NCBI RefSeq assembly: GCF_001753165.1
Contig: NZ_CP017448.1
Coordinates: forward strand, 1-64,000
Reading direction: 5' to 3'
DNA length: 64,000 nucleotides
DNA from: Acidihalobacter aeolianus
GTDB taxonomy: Bacteria > Pseudomonadota > Gammaproteobacteria > DSM-5130 > Acidihalobacteraceae
Shown: positions 30,608 to 41,260 of the stretch, piece after piece
Layout: each line of letters begins with the position of its first letter
Position numbering within the stretch: the stretch's first letter is position 1
Made by a program: the position numbers and the translations under genes
Notes under the pieces: model-generated
Told to the model about the DNA's origin: nothing
Database searches by the model: none
The model's input: only the letters and a program-made list of their open reading frames with translations

Positions 30608-31945
30608 ATGATTCCGATGACCCCGCGTGAAATCGTCGAGGAGCTCGACAAACACATCGTCGGCCAGGCAGCCGCCAAGCGTGCCGTGGCGATAGCGCTG
30701 CGCAATCGCTGGCGACGTCAGCAGCTGCCCGAGACGCTGCGCCAGGAGGTCACGCCGAAAAATATCCTGATGATCGGCCCGACCGGCGTGGGCAAGACCG
30801 AGATCGCGCGCCGTCTGGCGCGGCTCGCCAATGCCCCCTTCATCAAGATCGAGGCGACCAAGTTCACCGAAGTGGGCTATGTCGGCCGCGATGTGGAATC
30901 GATCATCCGTGATCTGGCCGACATCGCCATCAAGCAGGCCCGCGAGAGCGAAAAGGACAAGGTGCGCTATCGCGCCGAGGAGGCGGCCGAGGAACGCATT
31001 CTCGACGCCCTGTTGCCCAGGGCGCGCAGCGACTTTCTCTCCGAGCCCGCGGTGCCCTCGCCCGGCGAGGGTTCGACCCGGCAGAAATTCCGTCAGCGGC
31101 TGCGCGACGGTGAACTGGACGACCGCGAGATCGAGATCGACCTCTCCGCGCTGGGTTCCGGGGTGGAGATCATGACGCCGCCCGGCATGGAGGAGATGGC
31201 CGGGCAGCTGCAGGGTCTGTTCCAGAATCTATCGGGTGGCCGCACCCAGCGCCGCAAGCTGAAGATCGCCGAGGCCCGCCGCCTGCTGGTCGAGGAAGAG
31301 GCGCAACGTCTGATCAACGACGAGGAGCTCAAGCTGCAGGCGGTGCGCGAGGTCGAACAGAACGGCATCGTGTTCCTCGACGAGCTGGACAAGGTTGCCC
31401 GCCGCGGCGAACACGGCGGCGCGGACGTGTCGCGCGAAGGCGTGCAGCGCGATCTGCTGCCGCTGGTCGAGGGCAGCACGGTGAGCACCAAGTACGGTAC
31501 GGTACGCACCGATCACATCCTGTTCATCGCCTCGGGGGCGTTCCACCTGTCCAAGCCCTCGGACCTGATTCCCGAGCTGCAGGGGCGCCTGCCCATCCGC
31601 GTCGAGCTCGATGCGCTTACTGCCGAGGATTTCGTGCGCATACTGACCGAGCCCGACGCCTCGCTGGTGGAGCAGTACACCGCGTTGCTGGCGACCGAGG
31701 GTCTGACCGTCGAATTCACTCCCGAGGCGATACAGCGCATTGGTGCGATCGCCTTCGAGGTGAACGAAAGGACCGAGAACATCGGCGCCCGTCGGCTGCA
31801 TACCGTGATGGAGCGCCTGCTCGAGGACCTGTCCTACGAGGCGCCCGACCGCAACGGTGAAACTCTGGTCATCGACGCCGCGCAGGTCGACGCGGCCCTC
31901 GGTGGGCTGGCGCAGGACGAGGATCTGAGCCGCTACATCTTGTAG
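30608..31945 (+). CDS. hslU: HslU (ClpY) unfoldase ATPase
   Basis: HslU unfolds substrates and feeds them into HslV. The 445-residue AAA+ protein has Walker [16 protein letters not shown] near residue 56, the characteristic I-domain insert (residues about 110-235), Walker [12 protein letters not shown] near 255, the sensor-2 region [12 protein letters not shown], and the conserved C-terminus DEDLSRYIL that docks on HslV. ATG 30608 may be replaced by ATG 30617. Confidence 0.97.
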   Translation: MIPMTPREIVEELDKHIVGQAAAKRAVAIALRNRWRRQQLPETLRQEVTPKNILMIGPTGVGKTEIARRLARLANAPFIKIEATKFTEVGYVGRDVESIIRDLADIAIKQARESEKDKVRYRAEEAAEERILDALLPRARSDFLSEPAVPSPGEGSTRQKFRQRLRDGELDDREIEIDLSALGSGVEIMTPPGMEEMAGQLQGLFQNLSGGRTQRRKLKIAEARRLLVEEEAQRLINDEELKLQAVREVEQNGIVFLDELDKVARRGEHGGADVSREGVQRDLLPLVEGSTVSTKYGTVRTDHILFIASGAFHLSKPSDLIPELQGRLPIRVELDALTAEDFVRILTEPDASLVEQYTALLATEGLTVEFTPEAIQRIGAIAFEVNERTENIGARRLHTVMERLLEDLSYEAPDRNGETLVIDAAQVDAALGGLAQDEDLSRYIL

Positions 31946-31967
31946 CGCGGCACAGGCAACGAACATT

Positions 31968-31986
31968 CGGGCCGCGGCGCGGCCCG
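31968..31986 (+). repeat. Perfect 8-bp inverted repeat between hslU and the DUF971 gene
   Basis: CGGGCCGC (31968-31975) and GCGGCCCG (31979-31986) form a perfect stem with a three-base loop in the 64-base gap after hslU. There is no T-run, so it is not a classical terminator. It could be an mRNA-stability or attenuation hairpin. Confidence 0.55.
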
Positions 31987-32009
31987 CGAGCCGGAGGTAT
32001 GGCGAGACG

Positions 32010-32387
32010 ATGAGCAACGAGCGTCCCACGGAAATCCGCCTGCATCAGCAGTCGCGCGTGCTGGAGCTGGCCTACGAGGGCGGCGAACGCTACCGCCTGC
32101 CGTGCGAGTACCTGCGCGTATTTTCCCCGTCCGCCGAAGTGCGCGGTCACGGACCGGGCCAGGAGGTGCTGCAGACCGGCAAGGAGGACGTGAATATCGT
32201 CGGCATCGAGCCGGTGGGCAACTACGCCATCAAGCTGGTGTTTTCCGACGGCCACGATACGGGTATCTACGACTGGCGCTATCTGCGTGCACTGGGCGAG
32301 AATCAGGCGGCCAACTGGCAGGCCTATCTCGACCGCCTGGCCGAGGTCGGTCATGTGCGGCAGGCGCCCGCGGAGGAGCGGTCATGA
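32010..32387 (+). CDS. DUF971 family protein
   Basis: A 125-residue member of the DUF971 (gamma-butyrobetaine hydroxylase N-terminal-like) family, with [18 protein letters not shown] near the start, the [15 protein letters not shown] motif near residue 30, and the [15 protein letters not shown] segment. Such proteins often sit after hslU and before ubiE. Function is unknown. Its stop overlaps the ubiE start by four bases. Confidence 0.92.
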   Translation: MSNERPTEIRLHQQSRVLELAYEGGERYRLPCEYLRVFSPSAEVRGHGPGQEVLQTGKEDVNIVGIEPVGNYAIKLVFSDGHDTGIYDWRYLRALGENQAANWQAYLDRLAEVGHVRQAPAEERS

Positions 32388-33148
32388 GCGAACGGGAAGG
32401 CAAGGCCGAGGGCACCACGCACTTCGGTTACCAACAGGTGCCGGTCGACGAGAAGGCGCAACGGGTGGCACAGGTATTCCACTCGGTGGCCGACCGCTAC
32501 GACGTGATGAACGATCTGATGTCCTTCGGCGTGCATCGTCTGTGGAAGCGCTACGCGATCAATCTCGCGGCGGTACGCAAGGGCGAGCGCGTGCTCGATC
32601 TCGCCGGCGGCACCGGCGATCTGGCCGAGCGTTTCTCGCGATTGGTAGGGCCGGAGGGCGAAGTGGTGCTCGCTGACATCAATGCCTCCATGCTCGAACA
32701 CGGCCGCGAACGGCTGATCGATGCAGGGGTGGTCGGCAATCTGCACTTCGCGCAGGTCAACGCCGAGGCGCTGCCCTTCTCCGACAACCATTTCGACCTG
32801 ATCACCATCGCCTTCGGTCTGCGCAACGTCACCGACAAGGATGCCGCGCTGCGCTCGATGTACCGCGTGCTCAGGCCCGGCGGCCGCCTGCTGGTGCTGG
32901 AATTCTCCAAGCCCGTGTTGCCGGGGCTGGGCAAGGTCTACGACGCCTATTCCTTCACCGCCCTGCCGTTGATGGGGCGCATGGTGACCGGCGACGCCGA
33001 CAGCTACCGTTATCTCGCTGAATCCATCCGCATGCATCCCGACCAGCAGACCCTGCAGGAGATGATGGCGGCGGCCGGCTTCGAGCGCGTCAACTACTAC
33101 AACCTCACCGGCGGCATCGTCGCCGTGCACCGGGGCTACAAGTTTTGA
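32384..33148 (+). CDS. ubiE: Ubiquinone/menaquinone C-methyltransferase UbiE
   Basis: UbiE adds the ring C-methyl group in ubiquinone synthesis using SAM. The 254-residue protein has [18 protein letters not shown] near residue 35, SAM motif [16 protein letters not shown] near 72, and [18 protein letters not shown] at the end, all family hallmarks. It overlaps DUF971 by four bases and precedes ubiJ and ubiB, the usual operon. Confidence 0.97.
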   Translation: MSEREGKAEGTTHFGYQQVPVDEKAQRVAQVFHSVADRYDVMNDLMSFGVHRLWKRYAINLAAVRKGERVLDLAGGTGDLAERFSRLVGPEGEVVLADINASMLEHGRERLIDAGVVGNLHFAQVNAEALPFSDNHFDLITIAFGLRNVTDKDAALRSMYRVLRPGGRLLVLEFSKPVLPGLGKVYDAYSFTALPLMGRMVTGDADSYRYLAESIRMHPDQQTLQEMMAAAGFERVNYYNLTGGIVAVHRGYKF

Positions 33149-33209
33149 GTTCGTGCCGCGCCGCAAGGATGTCCGGTCCTCACGCAATGCCGATCCGGCG
33201 GGAGCGGAC

Positions 33210-33827
33210 ATGCTGAATAGCGGATTCGAAGCGGCCCTCGAAAACGCCCTCAACCTGTATCTTTCCGCCGATCCCGAATCGGCGGCCGGCCTCGAGCGTA
33301 TCGTGGGTCGCCGGGTCGCCTTCGAGCTTGCCGGCGCCGGCCTGCGCTGGATTCTCGTGGTCGAATCCGGCGGTCGCATCGGCGTGTACGACGAGCTGGG
33401 CGACCCGCCGGACGCGACCGTGCGCGCGGCACCCCTCGCGTTGCTGCGTACCGCGCTCGCGGAACGGGCGAGCATCGCCGGCGGCGATCTTGCGGTCGAG
33501 GGCGACGCGGAAGTGGCGGAACGGCTCTGGTCCGTGCTGCGTGCGGTCGAGCTGGACTGGGAGGAATGGCTGAGCAAGGCCCTGGGCGATGCGATGGCGC
33601 ATTTCCTCGCCGAACGGCTGCGCGGCCTGGGTGCCTGGGAACGGCGCAGCCGTGCGCACCTGGCCGACGATCTCGGTGAATACCTGACCGAGGAGGCCGG
33701 GGTGATGCCGCCGCGTGCCGAACTGGAAGACTTCATGGACGCGGTGGACCAGGTGAGGGAAGGAATCGACCGGCTGGAAGCCCGCCTCGCCCGACTGGAG
33801 TCGCGCGCCAACGACGGGCAGGCATGA
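33210..33827 (+). CDS. ubiJ: Ubiquinone biosynthesis accessory factor UbiJ
   Basis: A 205-residue protein with an N-terminal SCP2 lipid-binding domain (LNSGFEAALENALNLYL onwards) and a C-terminal helical, coiled-coil part (DFMDAVDQVREGIDRLEARLARLES). UbiJ with UbiK is thought to present lipid intermediates to the Ubi enzyme complex. The start at 33210 has GGAG six to nine bases upstream and matches the family N-terminus; a GTG at 33153 would add 19 polar residues. It overlaps ubiB by four bases. Confidence 0.88.
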   Translation: MLNSGFEAALENALNLYLSADPESAAGLERIVGRRVAFELAGAGLRWILVVESGGRIGVYDELGDPPDATVRAAPLALLRTALAERASIAGGDLAVEGDAEVAERLWSVLRAVELDWEEWLSKALGDAMAHFLAERLRGLGAWERRSRAHLADDLGEYLTEEAGVMPPRAELEDFMDAVDQVREGIDRLEARLARLESRANDGQA

Positions 33828-35518
33828 GCCGGCGCTCCAGCGTGCGCGTGCTGGGGCTGCCGCAGCAGATGCTGCGGCTCGCGTACATCAATTTCGTGCT
33901 GGTGCGCCACGGCCTCGAAGAGGTCGTTTTCGCCATCCACCTGTTCCGCCCGCTGCGCTTTCTGCTCTACCTGATGCCGTGGCACTGGTTGCGCCGCCGC
34001 GACGTCAGCCGCGGCGTGCGCATCCGCCGTGCGCTGGAGGACTTGGGCCCGATCTTCATCAAGTTCGGCCAGATGCTGTCCACGCGCCGCGATCTGCTGC
34101 CGGACGATATTGCCCTCGAACTGGCACGCCTGCAGGACCGCGTACCGCCGTTTCCCGGGGCGCAGGCGCGCGCGCTGATCGAGCAGGCCTACGGGCGCCC
34201 GATCGGCAAGATGTTCGGCACCTTCGAGGACGTACCCATCGCCTCCGCATCGATCGCACAGGTGCATGGCGCGGTGCTGCACGACGGCCGCGAGGTGGTG
34301 GTCAAGGTCGTGCGCCCCGAGATCGACCGCGTGATCCGTCGGGACCTGGCCTTGTTGCACGCGGTCGCAGACCTTGCCCATCGCTACTGGCCGGAGGCGC
34401 GTCGGCTGCGTCCGCGCGAGGTGGTGGAGGAATACGAGAAGACCGTGCTCGACGAACTCGACCTGTTCCGCGAGGCGGCCAACGGCAATCAGCTGCGGCG
34501 CAACTTCGAGGGTTCCGAACAGCTTTACATCCCCGAGATCTACTGGGATTACGTGCGCCGGCGGGTGATCGTGATCGAGCGCATCCGCGGTATTCCGATT
34601 TCCGATGTCGATGCGCTGCGCGCCGCCGGTGTGGACTTCAAGGTGCTCGCCGAGCGCGGGGTGGAAATCTTCTTCACCCAGGTGTTCCGGCACAATTTCT
34701 TCCATGCCGACATGCACCCCGGCAATATCTTCGTGAACGCCGACAATCCCCGCTCGGCGCAGTATCTGGCCGTGGACTTCGGCATCGTCGGCAGTCTCGA
34801 CACCGAGGACCAGCGCTACCTCGCGGAAAACTTCTACGCCTTCTTCAACCGCGACTATCGCCGCGTGGCCGAGCTGCACGTGGAATCCGGCTGGGTGCCC
34901 GCGAGCACCCGCATCAACGAGTTCGAGTCGTCCATCCGCACGGTCTGCGAGCCGATCTTCGAGCGCCCGCTCAAGGAAATCTCCTTCGGCCATGTGCTGC
35001 TGCGCCTGTTCCAGACCGCGCGCCGTTACGACATGCAGGTACAGCCGCAGCTGGTGCTGCTGCAGAAGACCCTGCTCAACATCGAGGGCTTGGGACGCCA
35101 GCTGTATCCCGACCTCGATCTGTGGAAAACGGCCAAGCCCTTCATCGAGCGCTGGATGAGCGAGCAGATCGGGGTGCGCGCCTTCGTCTCGCAGATGCGT
35201 GTGCGGCTACCGCGCCTGCTTGAGCAGCTCCCGGAGATGCCGCAGCTGATCCATCAGGTGCTCGAACGTCAGGCCAGCGGCGAGGCGCGGGTCCAGGCGC
35301 ACGTCGAGGAACTGACGGCGCTGCGCGAGTCGTTGCGTGCGGGGAGCCGGCAGGCGGTGCTCAGGACCGCAGGGGGCGCATTGCTCGTTGGCGCCGCGGT
35401 CACTTACGCCATGGCGCCGCAGGATGTGCCAGTCTGGCTCCATATCCCTCTGGTGAGCTGGGTGCTGGCGCTGTTCGGCCTGGGCGCGCTTGCCGCGGCC
35501 TGGATTCGCTGCCGCTGA
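33824..35518 (+). CDS. ubiB: Ubiquinone biosynthesis regulatory kinase-like protein UbiB
   Basis: A 564-residue atypical kinase/ATPase of the ABC1/ADCK family required for ubiquinone synthesis. Visible are the KxGQ motif LGPIFIKFGQMLSTR near residue 75, the A-rich loop ASASIAQVH near 143, VVKVVRP (the lysine of the kinase core), HADMHPGNIFV near 288 and AVDFGIVG near 320. Two C-terminal transmembrane helices anchor it (from about residue 510). It ends the ubiE-ubiJ-ubiB group and is convergent with lpdA. Confidence 0.96.
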   Translation: MSRRSSVRVLGLPQQMLRLAYINFVLVRHGLEEVVFAIHLFRPLRFLLYLMPWHWLRRRDVSRGVRIRRALEDLGPIFIKFGQMLSTRRDLLPDDIALELARLQDRVPPFPGAQARALIEQAYGRPIGKMFGTFEDVPIASASIAQVHGAVLHDGREVVVKVVRPEIDRVIRRDLALLHAVADLAHRYWPEARRLRPREVVEEYEKTVLDELDLFREAANGNQLRRNFEGSEQLYIPEIYWDYVRRRVIVIERIRGIPISDVDALRAAGVDFKVLAERGVEIFFTQVFRHNFFHADMHPGNIFVNADNPRSAQYLAVDFGIVGSLDTEDQRYLAENFYAFFNRDYRRVAELHVESGWVPASTRINEFESSIRTVCEPIFERPLKEISFGHVLLRLFQTARRYDMQVQPQLVLLQKTLLNIEGLGRQLYPDLDLWKTAKPFIERWMSEQIGVRAFVSQMRVRLPRLLEQLPEMPQLIHQVLERQASGEARVQAHVEELTALRESLRAGSRQAVLRTAGGALLVGAAVTYAMAPQDVPVWLHIPLVSWVLALFGLGALAAAWIRCR

Positions 35519-35524
35519 GCGCGC

Positions 35525-36979
35525 TCAGGTCTCGCTCTTGCGCCGCGGCTTGGCCAGGTGCAGCGCGCATCCGGAAATGTCCAGCGCCGCCTCGTGCACG
35601 GCCTCGGACAGTGAGGGATGCGCATACAGCGTTCGCGCCAGATCCTCGGCCGAGCCCTGCAGTGATAGCGCGATCATGGCCTGTGCGACCAGTTCGGAGG
35701 CCTGCGGGGCGAAGATGTGCGCCGCCAGCAGCCGGTCGGTCTCGGCGTGGGCCAGCAGCTTGATCTCACCGTCGGTTTCGCCCTGCGCGACCGCACGACC
35801 GTTGGCGGCCAGGGGAAAGCGGCCGCTGCGATAGGGAATGCCTGCCTGGCGTAGCTGTTCCTCGGTCGGGCCCACCCAGGCGAACTCCGGCTCGGTGTAG
35901 ATCACCGCCGGGATATGTTCGTAGTTGATCTCCCCCTGTCCGCCGGCGATGCGCTCGGCCACCATGATGCCCTCCTCTGCGCCCTTGTGGGCGAGCATGG
36001 GGCCGCGCACCGCATCGCCGATGGCCCAGACGCCGGGCAGGTTGGTGCGGCAGTGGGTGTCGACGCCGATGAAGCGGCGTTCGTCGAGCTGCAGGCCGCT
36101 GTCGTCGCTGTACAGTCCGCCGGTACTGGGGCGGCGCCCTACGGCCACGATCACGCGGTCGAAGCGTTCCTGCCGCTCCTCGCCGTCGGCATCCGAGTAA
36201 TGCACACGCGCACCGTGCCCGCTTACCCGCGCATCGAGAACCCGCGCGCCGAGGCGGATTTCCAGCCCCTGCGACGCATAGCTCTTGAGTGCCAGGCGCG
36301 CGAAACCGGCATCGGCGATGGGCAGGAACGTGTCCTGCGCCTCCAGCAGCAGCACCTCGGCGCCGAAGCGCCGCCACACGGTGCCGAGCTCCAGGCCGAT
36401 CACGCCCGCGCCGACGATGGCGAGGCGTTTCGGCACCTCGGCGAATTCGAGCGCACCGTCGGAATCGACGATATAGGTGCCGTCCACCGGCGCCGTGTCG
36501 AGGGTGCCGGGATGCGAACCGGGTGCCAGCACGATGTGTTCCGCGGCGAGCGTCCTGGGTTTTTTCCGTCCGTGGGGGACGAACGCGACGCGGCGCGGGC
36601 CGAGCAGCCGTCCTTCGCCCTTGAGCCAGTCCACGCCCTGGGCGGAGAACAGGCCGGCGATGCCCTGGGTCAGGCGTTGCACCGCGGCTTGCTTGCGCGC
36701 GTGCGTCTGCGCCAGATCCAGGGTGATCCCGCCGACCAGGACGCCGTGCTCGGCGAACTCGTCGCGCAGACGCGCGTAGCGCAGCGAGGATTCGAGCAGC
36801 GCCTTGGATGGGATGCAGCCGGCGTTGAGACAGGTGCCGCCCAGCCGGGGCGTGCCCTCGCGGTCGCGCCAGCGGTCGATGCAGGCCGTACGCAGGCCGA
36901 GCTGGGCTGCACGCAGGGCGGCGACGTAGCCGGCGGGACCGGCGCCGATGACGATGAGGTCGTAGTCGTATTCGCTCAT
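35525..36979 (-). CDS. lpdA: Dihydrolipoyl dehydrogenase (E3)
   Basis: The E3 flavoprotein reoxidises dihydrolipoamide on the 2-oxoglutarate dehydrogenase complex. The 484-residue product starts MSEYDYDLIVIGAGPAGYV (FAD motif), has the redox-active disulfide in GGTCLNAGCIPSK near residue 50, an NAD motif IVGAGVIGLELGTVW near 190, and a C-terminal HAHPSLSEAVHEAAL-type dimerisation region (reading YAHPSLSEAV) with the active-site histidine. ATG 36979 has GAGGAAG upstream. It is the last gene of sucA-sucB-lpdA, 10 bases after sucB. Confidence 0.96.
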   Translation of the reverse strand: MSEYDYDLIVIGAGPAGYVAALRAAQLGLRTACIDRWRDREGTPRLGGTCLNAGCIPSKALLESSLRYARLRDEFAEHGVLVGGITLDLAQTHARKQAAVQRLTQGIAGLFSAQGVDWLKGEGRLLGPRRVAFVPHGRKKPRTLAAEHIVLAPGSHPGTLDTAPVDGTYIVDSDGALEFAEVPKRLAIVGAGVIGLELGTVWRRFGAEVLLLEAQDTFLPIADAGFARLALKSYASQGLEIRLGARVLDARVSGHGARVHYSDADGEERQERFDRVIVAVGRRPSTGGLYSDDSGLQLDERRFIGVDTHCRTNLPGVWAIGDAVRGPMLAHKGAEEGIMVAERIAGGQGEINYEHIPAVIYTEPEFAWVGPTEEQLRQAGIPYRSGRFPLAANGRAVAQGETDGEIKLLAHAETDRLLAAHIFAPQASELVAQAMIALSLQGSAEDLARTLYAHPSLSEAVHEAALDISGCALHLAKPRRKSET

Positions 36980-36989
36980 CCTTGCTTCC

Positions 36990-38207
36990 TCAGACATCCA
37001 GCAACAGGCGTGCCGGATCCTCCAGCACAGCCTTGATCGTGGCGAGGCACTGCACCGCCTCGCGGCCGTCGATGATGCGGTGGTCGTACGACAGCGCCAG
37101 ATACATCATCGGGCGAACGACGATCTGCCCGTCGACCACCACCGGCCGGTCCTGGACCTTGTGCATGCCGAGAATCGCGCTCTGCGGTGGATTGAGGATC
37201 GGGGTGGACAGCAGCGAGCCGAACACGCCGCCGTTGGTGATGGTAAAGGTCCCGCCGGTGATCTCCTCCAGACCGAGGGTGTTGTCCTTGGCCCGGGCGG
37301 CGAAATCGGCGATGCCGCGTTCGATGCCGGCGGCGCCGAGACGGTCGGCATCGCGCAGGATCGGCACCACCAGCCCGCGCGGCGATGACACGGCGATGCC
37401 GACGTCGTAATAGCTGTGATAGACGATGTCGTCGCCGTCGATGGAGGCATTGACCGCCGGGAAGCGCTTGAGCGCGGCGACCGCGGCGGTGACGAAGAAC
37501 GACATCAGGCCGAGACGCACGCCGTGGGCCTTCTCGAAGGCGTCGCGATAGCGCTGGCGGAGTTCGTTGACGGGCTGCATGTCCACCTCGTTGAAGGTGG
37601 TCAGCATGGCGGTTTCGCGCTGGGCGGCCAGCAGACGCTCGGCGATGCGTGCGCGCAGCCGCGTCATCGGTACCCGCCGTTCCGCGCGCTCGCCGGTGAG
37701 CGGAGCGGGGGATGCCGGCTGCTCCGCCGCGGCCTCCTCGGGCACGGTAGCGCTCTCGGCTACGGCGGCGGGCTTCTGCGCGGCAGCGAGGTAGGCGAGC
37801 ACGTCTTCCTTGAGGATGCGCCCGTTGCGCCCGCTGCCCGCGATCTGTCCGGCCTGGATGTCGTTTGCCATCATCAGCTGGCGAGCGGCCGGGCCGGCGG
37901 GGGCGGCTTCGCCGGCGTTGTCGGTCGCAGCGGAGGCTGTCGGGGCCGGTGCTTGTGTGGTATCCGCACCGGAGGTCTCGATGCGCGCGATCACCTGCCC
38001 GGCAGTGACCGTGCTGCCGGCCGGGATCAGGATCTCGCCCAGGACGCCACTGCCCGGTGCGGGCAGTTCGAGCACCACCTTGTCGGTCTCCAGATCGGCC
38101 AGGTTGTCGTCGGCGGATATCGGCTCGCCCGGCTGCTTGTGCCAGGCCGCGAGGGTGGCGTCGGCGACCGATTCGGGGAGAGGGGGAATCTTGACCTCGA
38201 TGCGCAT
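36990..38207 (-). CDS. sucB: Dihydrolipoamide succinyltransferase (E2 of 2-oxoglutarate dehydrogenase)
   Basis: SucB moves the succinyl group to CoA. The 405-residue protein has an N-terminal lipoyl domain (lysine in [10 protein letters not shown] near residue 43), an Ala/Pro/Thr-rich linker, an E3-binding domain ([29 protein letters not shown] region around 110-145), and the catalytic domain ending with [12 protein letters not shown], which contains the active-site histidine. ATG 38207 is the canonical [14 protein letters not shown] start. Confidence 0.97.
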   Translation of the reverse strand: MRIEVKIPPLPESVADATLAAWHKQPGEPISADDNLADLETDKVVLELPAPGSGVLGEILIPAGSTVTAGQVIARIETSGADTTQAPAPTASAATDNAGEAAPAGPAARQLMMANDIQAGQIAGSGRNGRILKEDVLAYLAAAQKPAAVAESATVPEEAAAEQPASPAPLTGERAERRVPMTRLRARIAERLLAAQRETAMLTTFNEVDMQPVNELRQRYRDAFEKAHGVRLGLMSFFVTAAVAALKRFPAVNASIDGDDIVYHSYYDVGIAVSSPRGLVVPILRDADRLGAAGIERGIADFAARAKDNTLGLEEITGGTFTITNGGVFGSLLSTPILNPPQSAILGMHKVQDRPVVVDGQIVVRPMMYLALSYDHRIIDGREAVQCLATIKAVLEDPARLLLDV

Positions 38208-38257
38208 CCTGCTCGACTCCTTGGAGATGTTGCGGCCGGCGCATGCCGGCACTCGTG

Positions 38258-41086
38258 CTAACGGTTGAAAACGGCGTCCAGCAGCGCATGCTGCTGCTGT
38301 GTGTGCAGGTCGAAGCGGCCGACCGCGGGCGCCGCCGAGGGCGGCCGGGCCACGCATTCCATCAGCGGACGACTCATGCCGATGGTCTGATTTAGGGTCC
38401 AGGAGAGCTCGGGCCAGGCACCCTGGTTGCGCGGTTCCTCCTGGCACCAGACGAAACGCGCAGCGCTGGGGTAGTGGCGCAACTGGCGCTTGATCTCGGT
38501 CTCGGGGAAGGGATAGAGCTGTTCCACGCGGATCAGGGCGATGTCGCGGCGATCCTCGTCGCGGCGGCGCTGAAGCAGATCGTAGTAGATCTTGCCACTG
38601 CAGAAGACCACCGTCTCGACGCCGCGGCCGGGGAGTTCGTCGCATTCCCCGATCACCTCCTGGAAGTGCCCTTCGGCCAGATCGTCCAGGCTGCTGATCG
38701 CGAGCTTGTGGCGCAGCAGGCTCTTCGGCGACATCACCACCAGCGGCTTGCGCAGCGGGCGCAGCACCTGCCGGCGCAGCAGATGGAACATCTGTGCCGG
38801 GGTGGTCGGCACGCAGATCTGCAGGTTGTCGTTCGCGCACAGCTGCAGAAACCGCTCCAGCCGGGCCGAGGAGTGTTCGGCGCCCTGGCCTTCGTAGCCG
38901 TGCGGCAGCAGCAGCACCAGCCCGCTCAGGCGTGACCACTTTTCCTCCCCAGAACTGATGAACTGGTCGATCACCACCTGCGCGCCGTTGGCGAAGTCGC
39001 CGAACTGCGCTTCCCAGATCACCAGCGCGTTCGGCGAGGCGGTGGCATAGCCGTATTCGAAGGCGAGCACCGCCTCCTCGGACAGCAGCGAGTCGATGAC
39101 CAGGAAGTCGGCCTGCTGCGGGTGGAGGTTGCGCAACGGCACGTAAACCCCCGGCTTGAGCTGGTTGTGCAGCACGGCATGACGGTGGAAGAAGGTGCCG
39201 CGCGCGGTGTCCTGGCCGCACAGCCGTACACGTCGTCCCTCGTCGACGAGGCTCGCGTAGGCCAGCGTCTCGGCATAGCCCCAGTCGATGGCCATCGCCC
39301 CGGCGGCCATCTTGCGGCGGTCGTCCATGATCTTGGCCACGCGTGGATGCAGGGCGAAGCCTTCCGGCAGCCGCTGCAGCGCGGCGGACAGCTCGCGCAG
39401 CTGTTCGAGAGGGACGGCGGTCGACACCTCCTCGGGCACTTCGGAATCGATGTACTGGCGCCAGTTGACCGTGTAGGGATGTTCGATCGCTGCGGCCTCG
39501 ATGAGGTTGGGCACTACCACGCCACCTGCCTCGAGCTGCGCCCGATAGTCGGTGACGAGCGCGCGCGCGCCAGCCTCGTCGATCAGGCCGAGCCCCGCCA
39601 GCCGCTCGGCATAGTGCGCGCGGCTCGTCGGCAGCGTCTTGATGCGCTGGTACATCATCGGCTGGGTCACTTCCGGCGCGTCGGCCTCGTTGTGGCCGTG
39701 ACGGCGGTAGCAGACGAGGTCGATGACCACGTCCTTGCGGAAGCGCAGGCGATAGTCGAGGGCCAGCGCAGTGACGAACGCGATGGCCTCGGGGTCGTCG
39801 CCGTTGACGTGCAGGATGGGGGCATTGACCATCTTGGCCACGTCGGTGCAATAGTGGCTGGAGCGTGCGTCCATACAGGTACTGGTGGTGAAGCCGATCT
39901 GGTTGTTCACCACCACATGCACCGTGCCCTTGGTCGAAAAGCCGCGCGTCTTGGACATGTTCAGGGTTTCCATGACCACGCCCTGGCCGGCGAAGGCGGC
40001 GTCGCCGTGGATGATCACCGGCATCACCTTGCGCCCGACAGCATCGCCGCGGCGGTCCTGGCGGGCACGCACCGAACCCTCGACCACGGGCCCGACGATC
40101 TCCAGATGCGAGGGATTGAAGGCCAGCGCCAGGTGCACCGGTCCGCCAGAGGTCATGCGGTCGCTGGAAAAGCCCAGGTGGTATTTGACGTCGCCGGCCA
40201 GTGCGGTGCCGTGCGTACGTCCCTCGAACTCGCCGAACAGTTCGTCGGGCGACTTGCCCATGATGTTGATCAGCACGTTGAGCCGGCCGCGGTGCGCCAT
40301 GCCGAGGACGATCTCCTCCACGCCGTTGGCGCCGGCGCGCTCGATCAGGATGTCGAGCAAGGGGATCAGGCCTTCGCCGCCTTCCAGAGAAAAACGCTTC
40401 TGACCGACGTAACGGCTGTGCAGGTGCTGCTCCAAGGCCTCGGCCGCAGTCAGCCGCTGCAACAGGTAGAAGCGGCGTTCCCCGTCCGGTTCGGGGCGTC
40501 CGTAGGCGCCTTCAAGGCGCTGCTGCAGCCAGCGTTTCTCGTCGGTGGTGCCGATGTGCATGTACTCGGCACCGATCGGGCCGCAATAGGTCGCCTCGAG
40601 CCGCGCGACGATCTCGCGCAGCGGCGCCTGGTTCACGCCGACCAGCGAGCCGGCATGGAAGCGGGTGTCGAGGTCGGCCTCGCCGAGATGGTAGTAGTCG
40701 AGACGCAGTTCCTCCGGGCGCGGCTGTCCGGGTAGCGCGAGCGGGTCGGTGGCGGCCGTGCGGTGGCCGAGGAAGCGGTAGGCATTGATCAGCTGCAGCA
40801 CGCGCAGCTGTTTGTCTATCGTGCGTCCGGCCGCCGGTGCGGGGTGGCGCGCATCGTAGGTGAATTCGGCGCGGATCGGCGCATGCGGCACCTCCGTGCG
40901 TCCGCTCGCGAGGCCGGGCAGCGCTTCGAAGTAGCGCCGCCATTCGACGGGAACGGCCTCTGGCGTCTGCAGGAAGGTTTCGTAAAGCGCTTCGAGATAG
41001 GTCGCGTTGCTGCCGTAGAGTGCCGAGCCGGTCCACGCGTCCTGCATGGAGGCGGGTGCGGGAAATGGGTCTTGCGCGTCGTCCAT
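38258..41086 (-). CDS. sucA: 2-Oxoglutarate dehydrogenase E1
   Basis: SucA is the thiamine-diphosphate E1 enzyme that decarboxylates 2-oxoglutarate in the TCA cycle. The 942-residue product has [19 protein letters not shown] at the N-terminus, the ThDP-binding [12 protein letters not shown] region near residue 365 and the C-terminal transketolase-like pyrimidine-binding domain (near 590-790). ATG 41086 gives [13 protein letters not shown]; longer readings start in non-conserved sequence. Possession of a complete E1-E2-E3 set indicates an oxidative TCA cycle. Confidence 0.97.
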   Translation of the reverse strand: MDDAQDPFPAPASMQDAWTGSALYGSNATYLEALYETFLQTPEAVPVEWRRYFEALPGLASGRTEVPHAPIRAEFTYDARHPAPAAGRTIDKQLRVLQLINAYRFLGHRTAATDPLALPGQPRPEELRLDYYHLGEADLDTRFHAGSLVGVNQAPLREIVARLEATYCGPIGAEYMHIGTTDEKRWLQQRLEGAYGRPEPDGERRFYLLQRLTAAEALEQHLHSRYVGQKRFSLEGGEGLIPLLDILIERAGANGVEEIVLGMAHRGRLNVLINIMGKSPDELFGEFEGRTHGTALAGDVKYHLGFSSDRMTSGGPVHLALAFNPSHLEIVGPVVEGSVRARQDRRGDAVGRKVMPVIIHGDAAFAGQGVVMETLNMSKTRGFSTKGTVHVVVNNQIGFTTSTCMDARSSHYCTDVAKMVNAPILHVNGDDPEAIAFVTALALDYRLRFRKDVVIDLVCYRRHGHNEADAPEVTQPMMYQRIKTLPTSRAHYAERLAGLGLIDEAGARALVTDYRAQLEAGGVVVPNLIEAAAIEHPYTVNWRQYIDSEVPEEVSTAVPLEQLRELSAALQRLPEGFALHPRVAKIMDDRRKMAAGAMAIDWGYAETLAYASLVDEGRRVRLCGQDTARGTFFHRHAVLHNQLKPGVYVPLRNLHPQQADFLVIDSLLSEEAVLAFEYGYATASPNALVIWEAQFGDFANGAQVVIDQFISSGEEKWSRLSGLVLLLPHGYEGQGAEHSSARLERFLQLCANDNLQICVPTTPAQMFHLLRRQVLRPLRKPLVVMSPKSLLRHKLAISSLDDLAEGHFQEVIGECDELPGRGVETVVFCSGKIYYDLLQRRRDEDRRDIALIRVEQLYPFPETEIKRQLRHYPSAARFVWCQEEPRNQGAWPELSWTLNQTIGMSRPLMECVARPPSAAPAVGRFDLHTQQQHALLDAVFNR

Positions 41087-41165
41087 CGGGCGGTCGTCCT
41101 GCCGGTCTTGCCTGAATACTACCTTAGACGCGCACGACGGGTTTGTGGGTGCGTAGAGCAAACGC

Positions 41166-41212
41166 TTGACGCCAAGCATCGTGCGCATATAGGTTAGTGA
41201 ACGAACACTAAC
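41166..41212 (+). promoter_or_regulatory. Candidate promoter with TetR-type operator before tusA copy 2
   Basis: A perfect inverted repeat GTTAGTG (41193-41199), six-base spacer, CACTAAC (41206-41212) resembles operators of TetR-family repressors. A sigma-70-like -35 TTGACG (41166-41171) is followed, after 16-17 bases, by a TATAGG/CATATA-like -10 (41186-41193), so the repeat would sit at or just after the transcription start. A tetR gene lies in the same direction behind tusA, which suggests autoregulation of a tusA-tetR operon. Confidence 0.6.
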
Positions 41213-41260
41213 ATAAATGTTCGGGTTCCGTCATCACGACTAGCAGAGAGGTAAGCGACC

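Noticed and set aside
32351-34993. An 880-residue minus-strand frame across ubiE, ubiJ and ubiB
   Set aside because: It covers three well-supported genes on the other strand and looks like a GC-rich shadow.
38208-39851. Long minus-strand open frame extending upstream of sucB
   Set aside because: It overlaps sucA in another frame and consists of Arg/Gly/Ala-rich sequence typical of GC-rich shadow frames; sucB has a canonical start at 38207.
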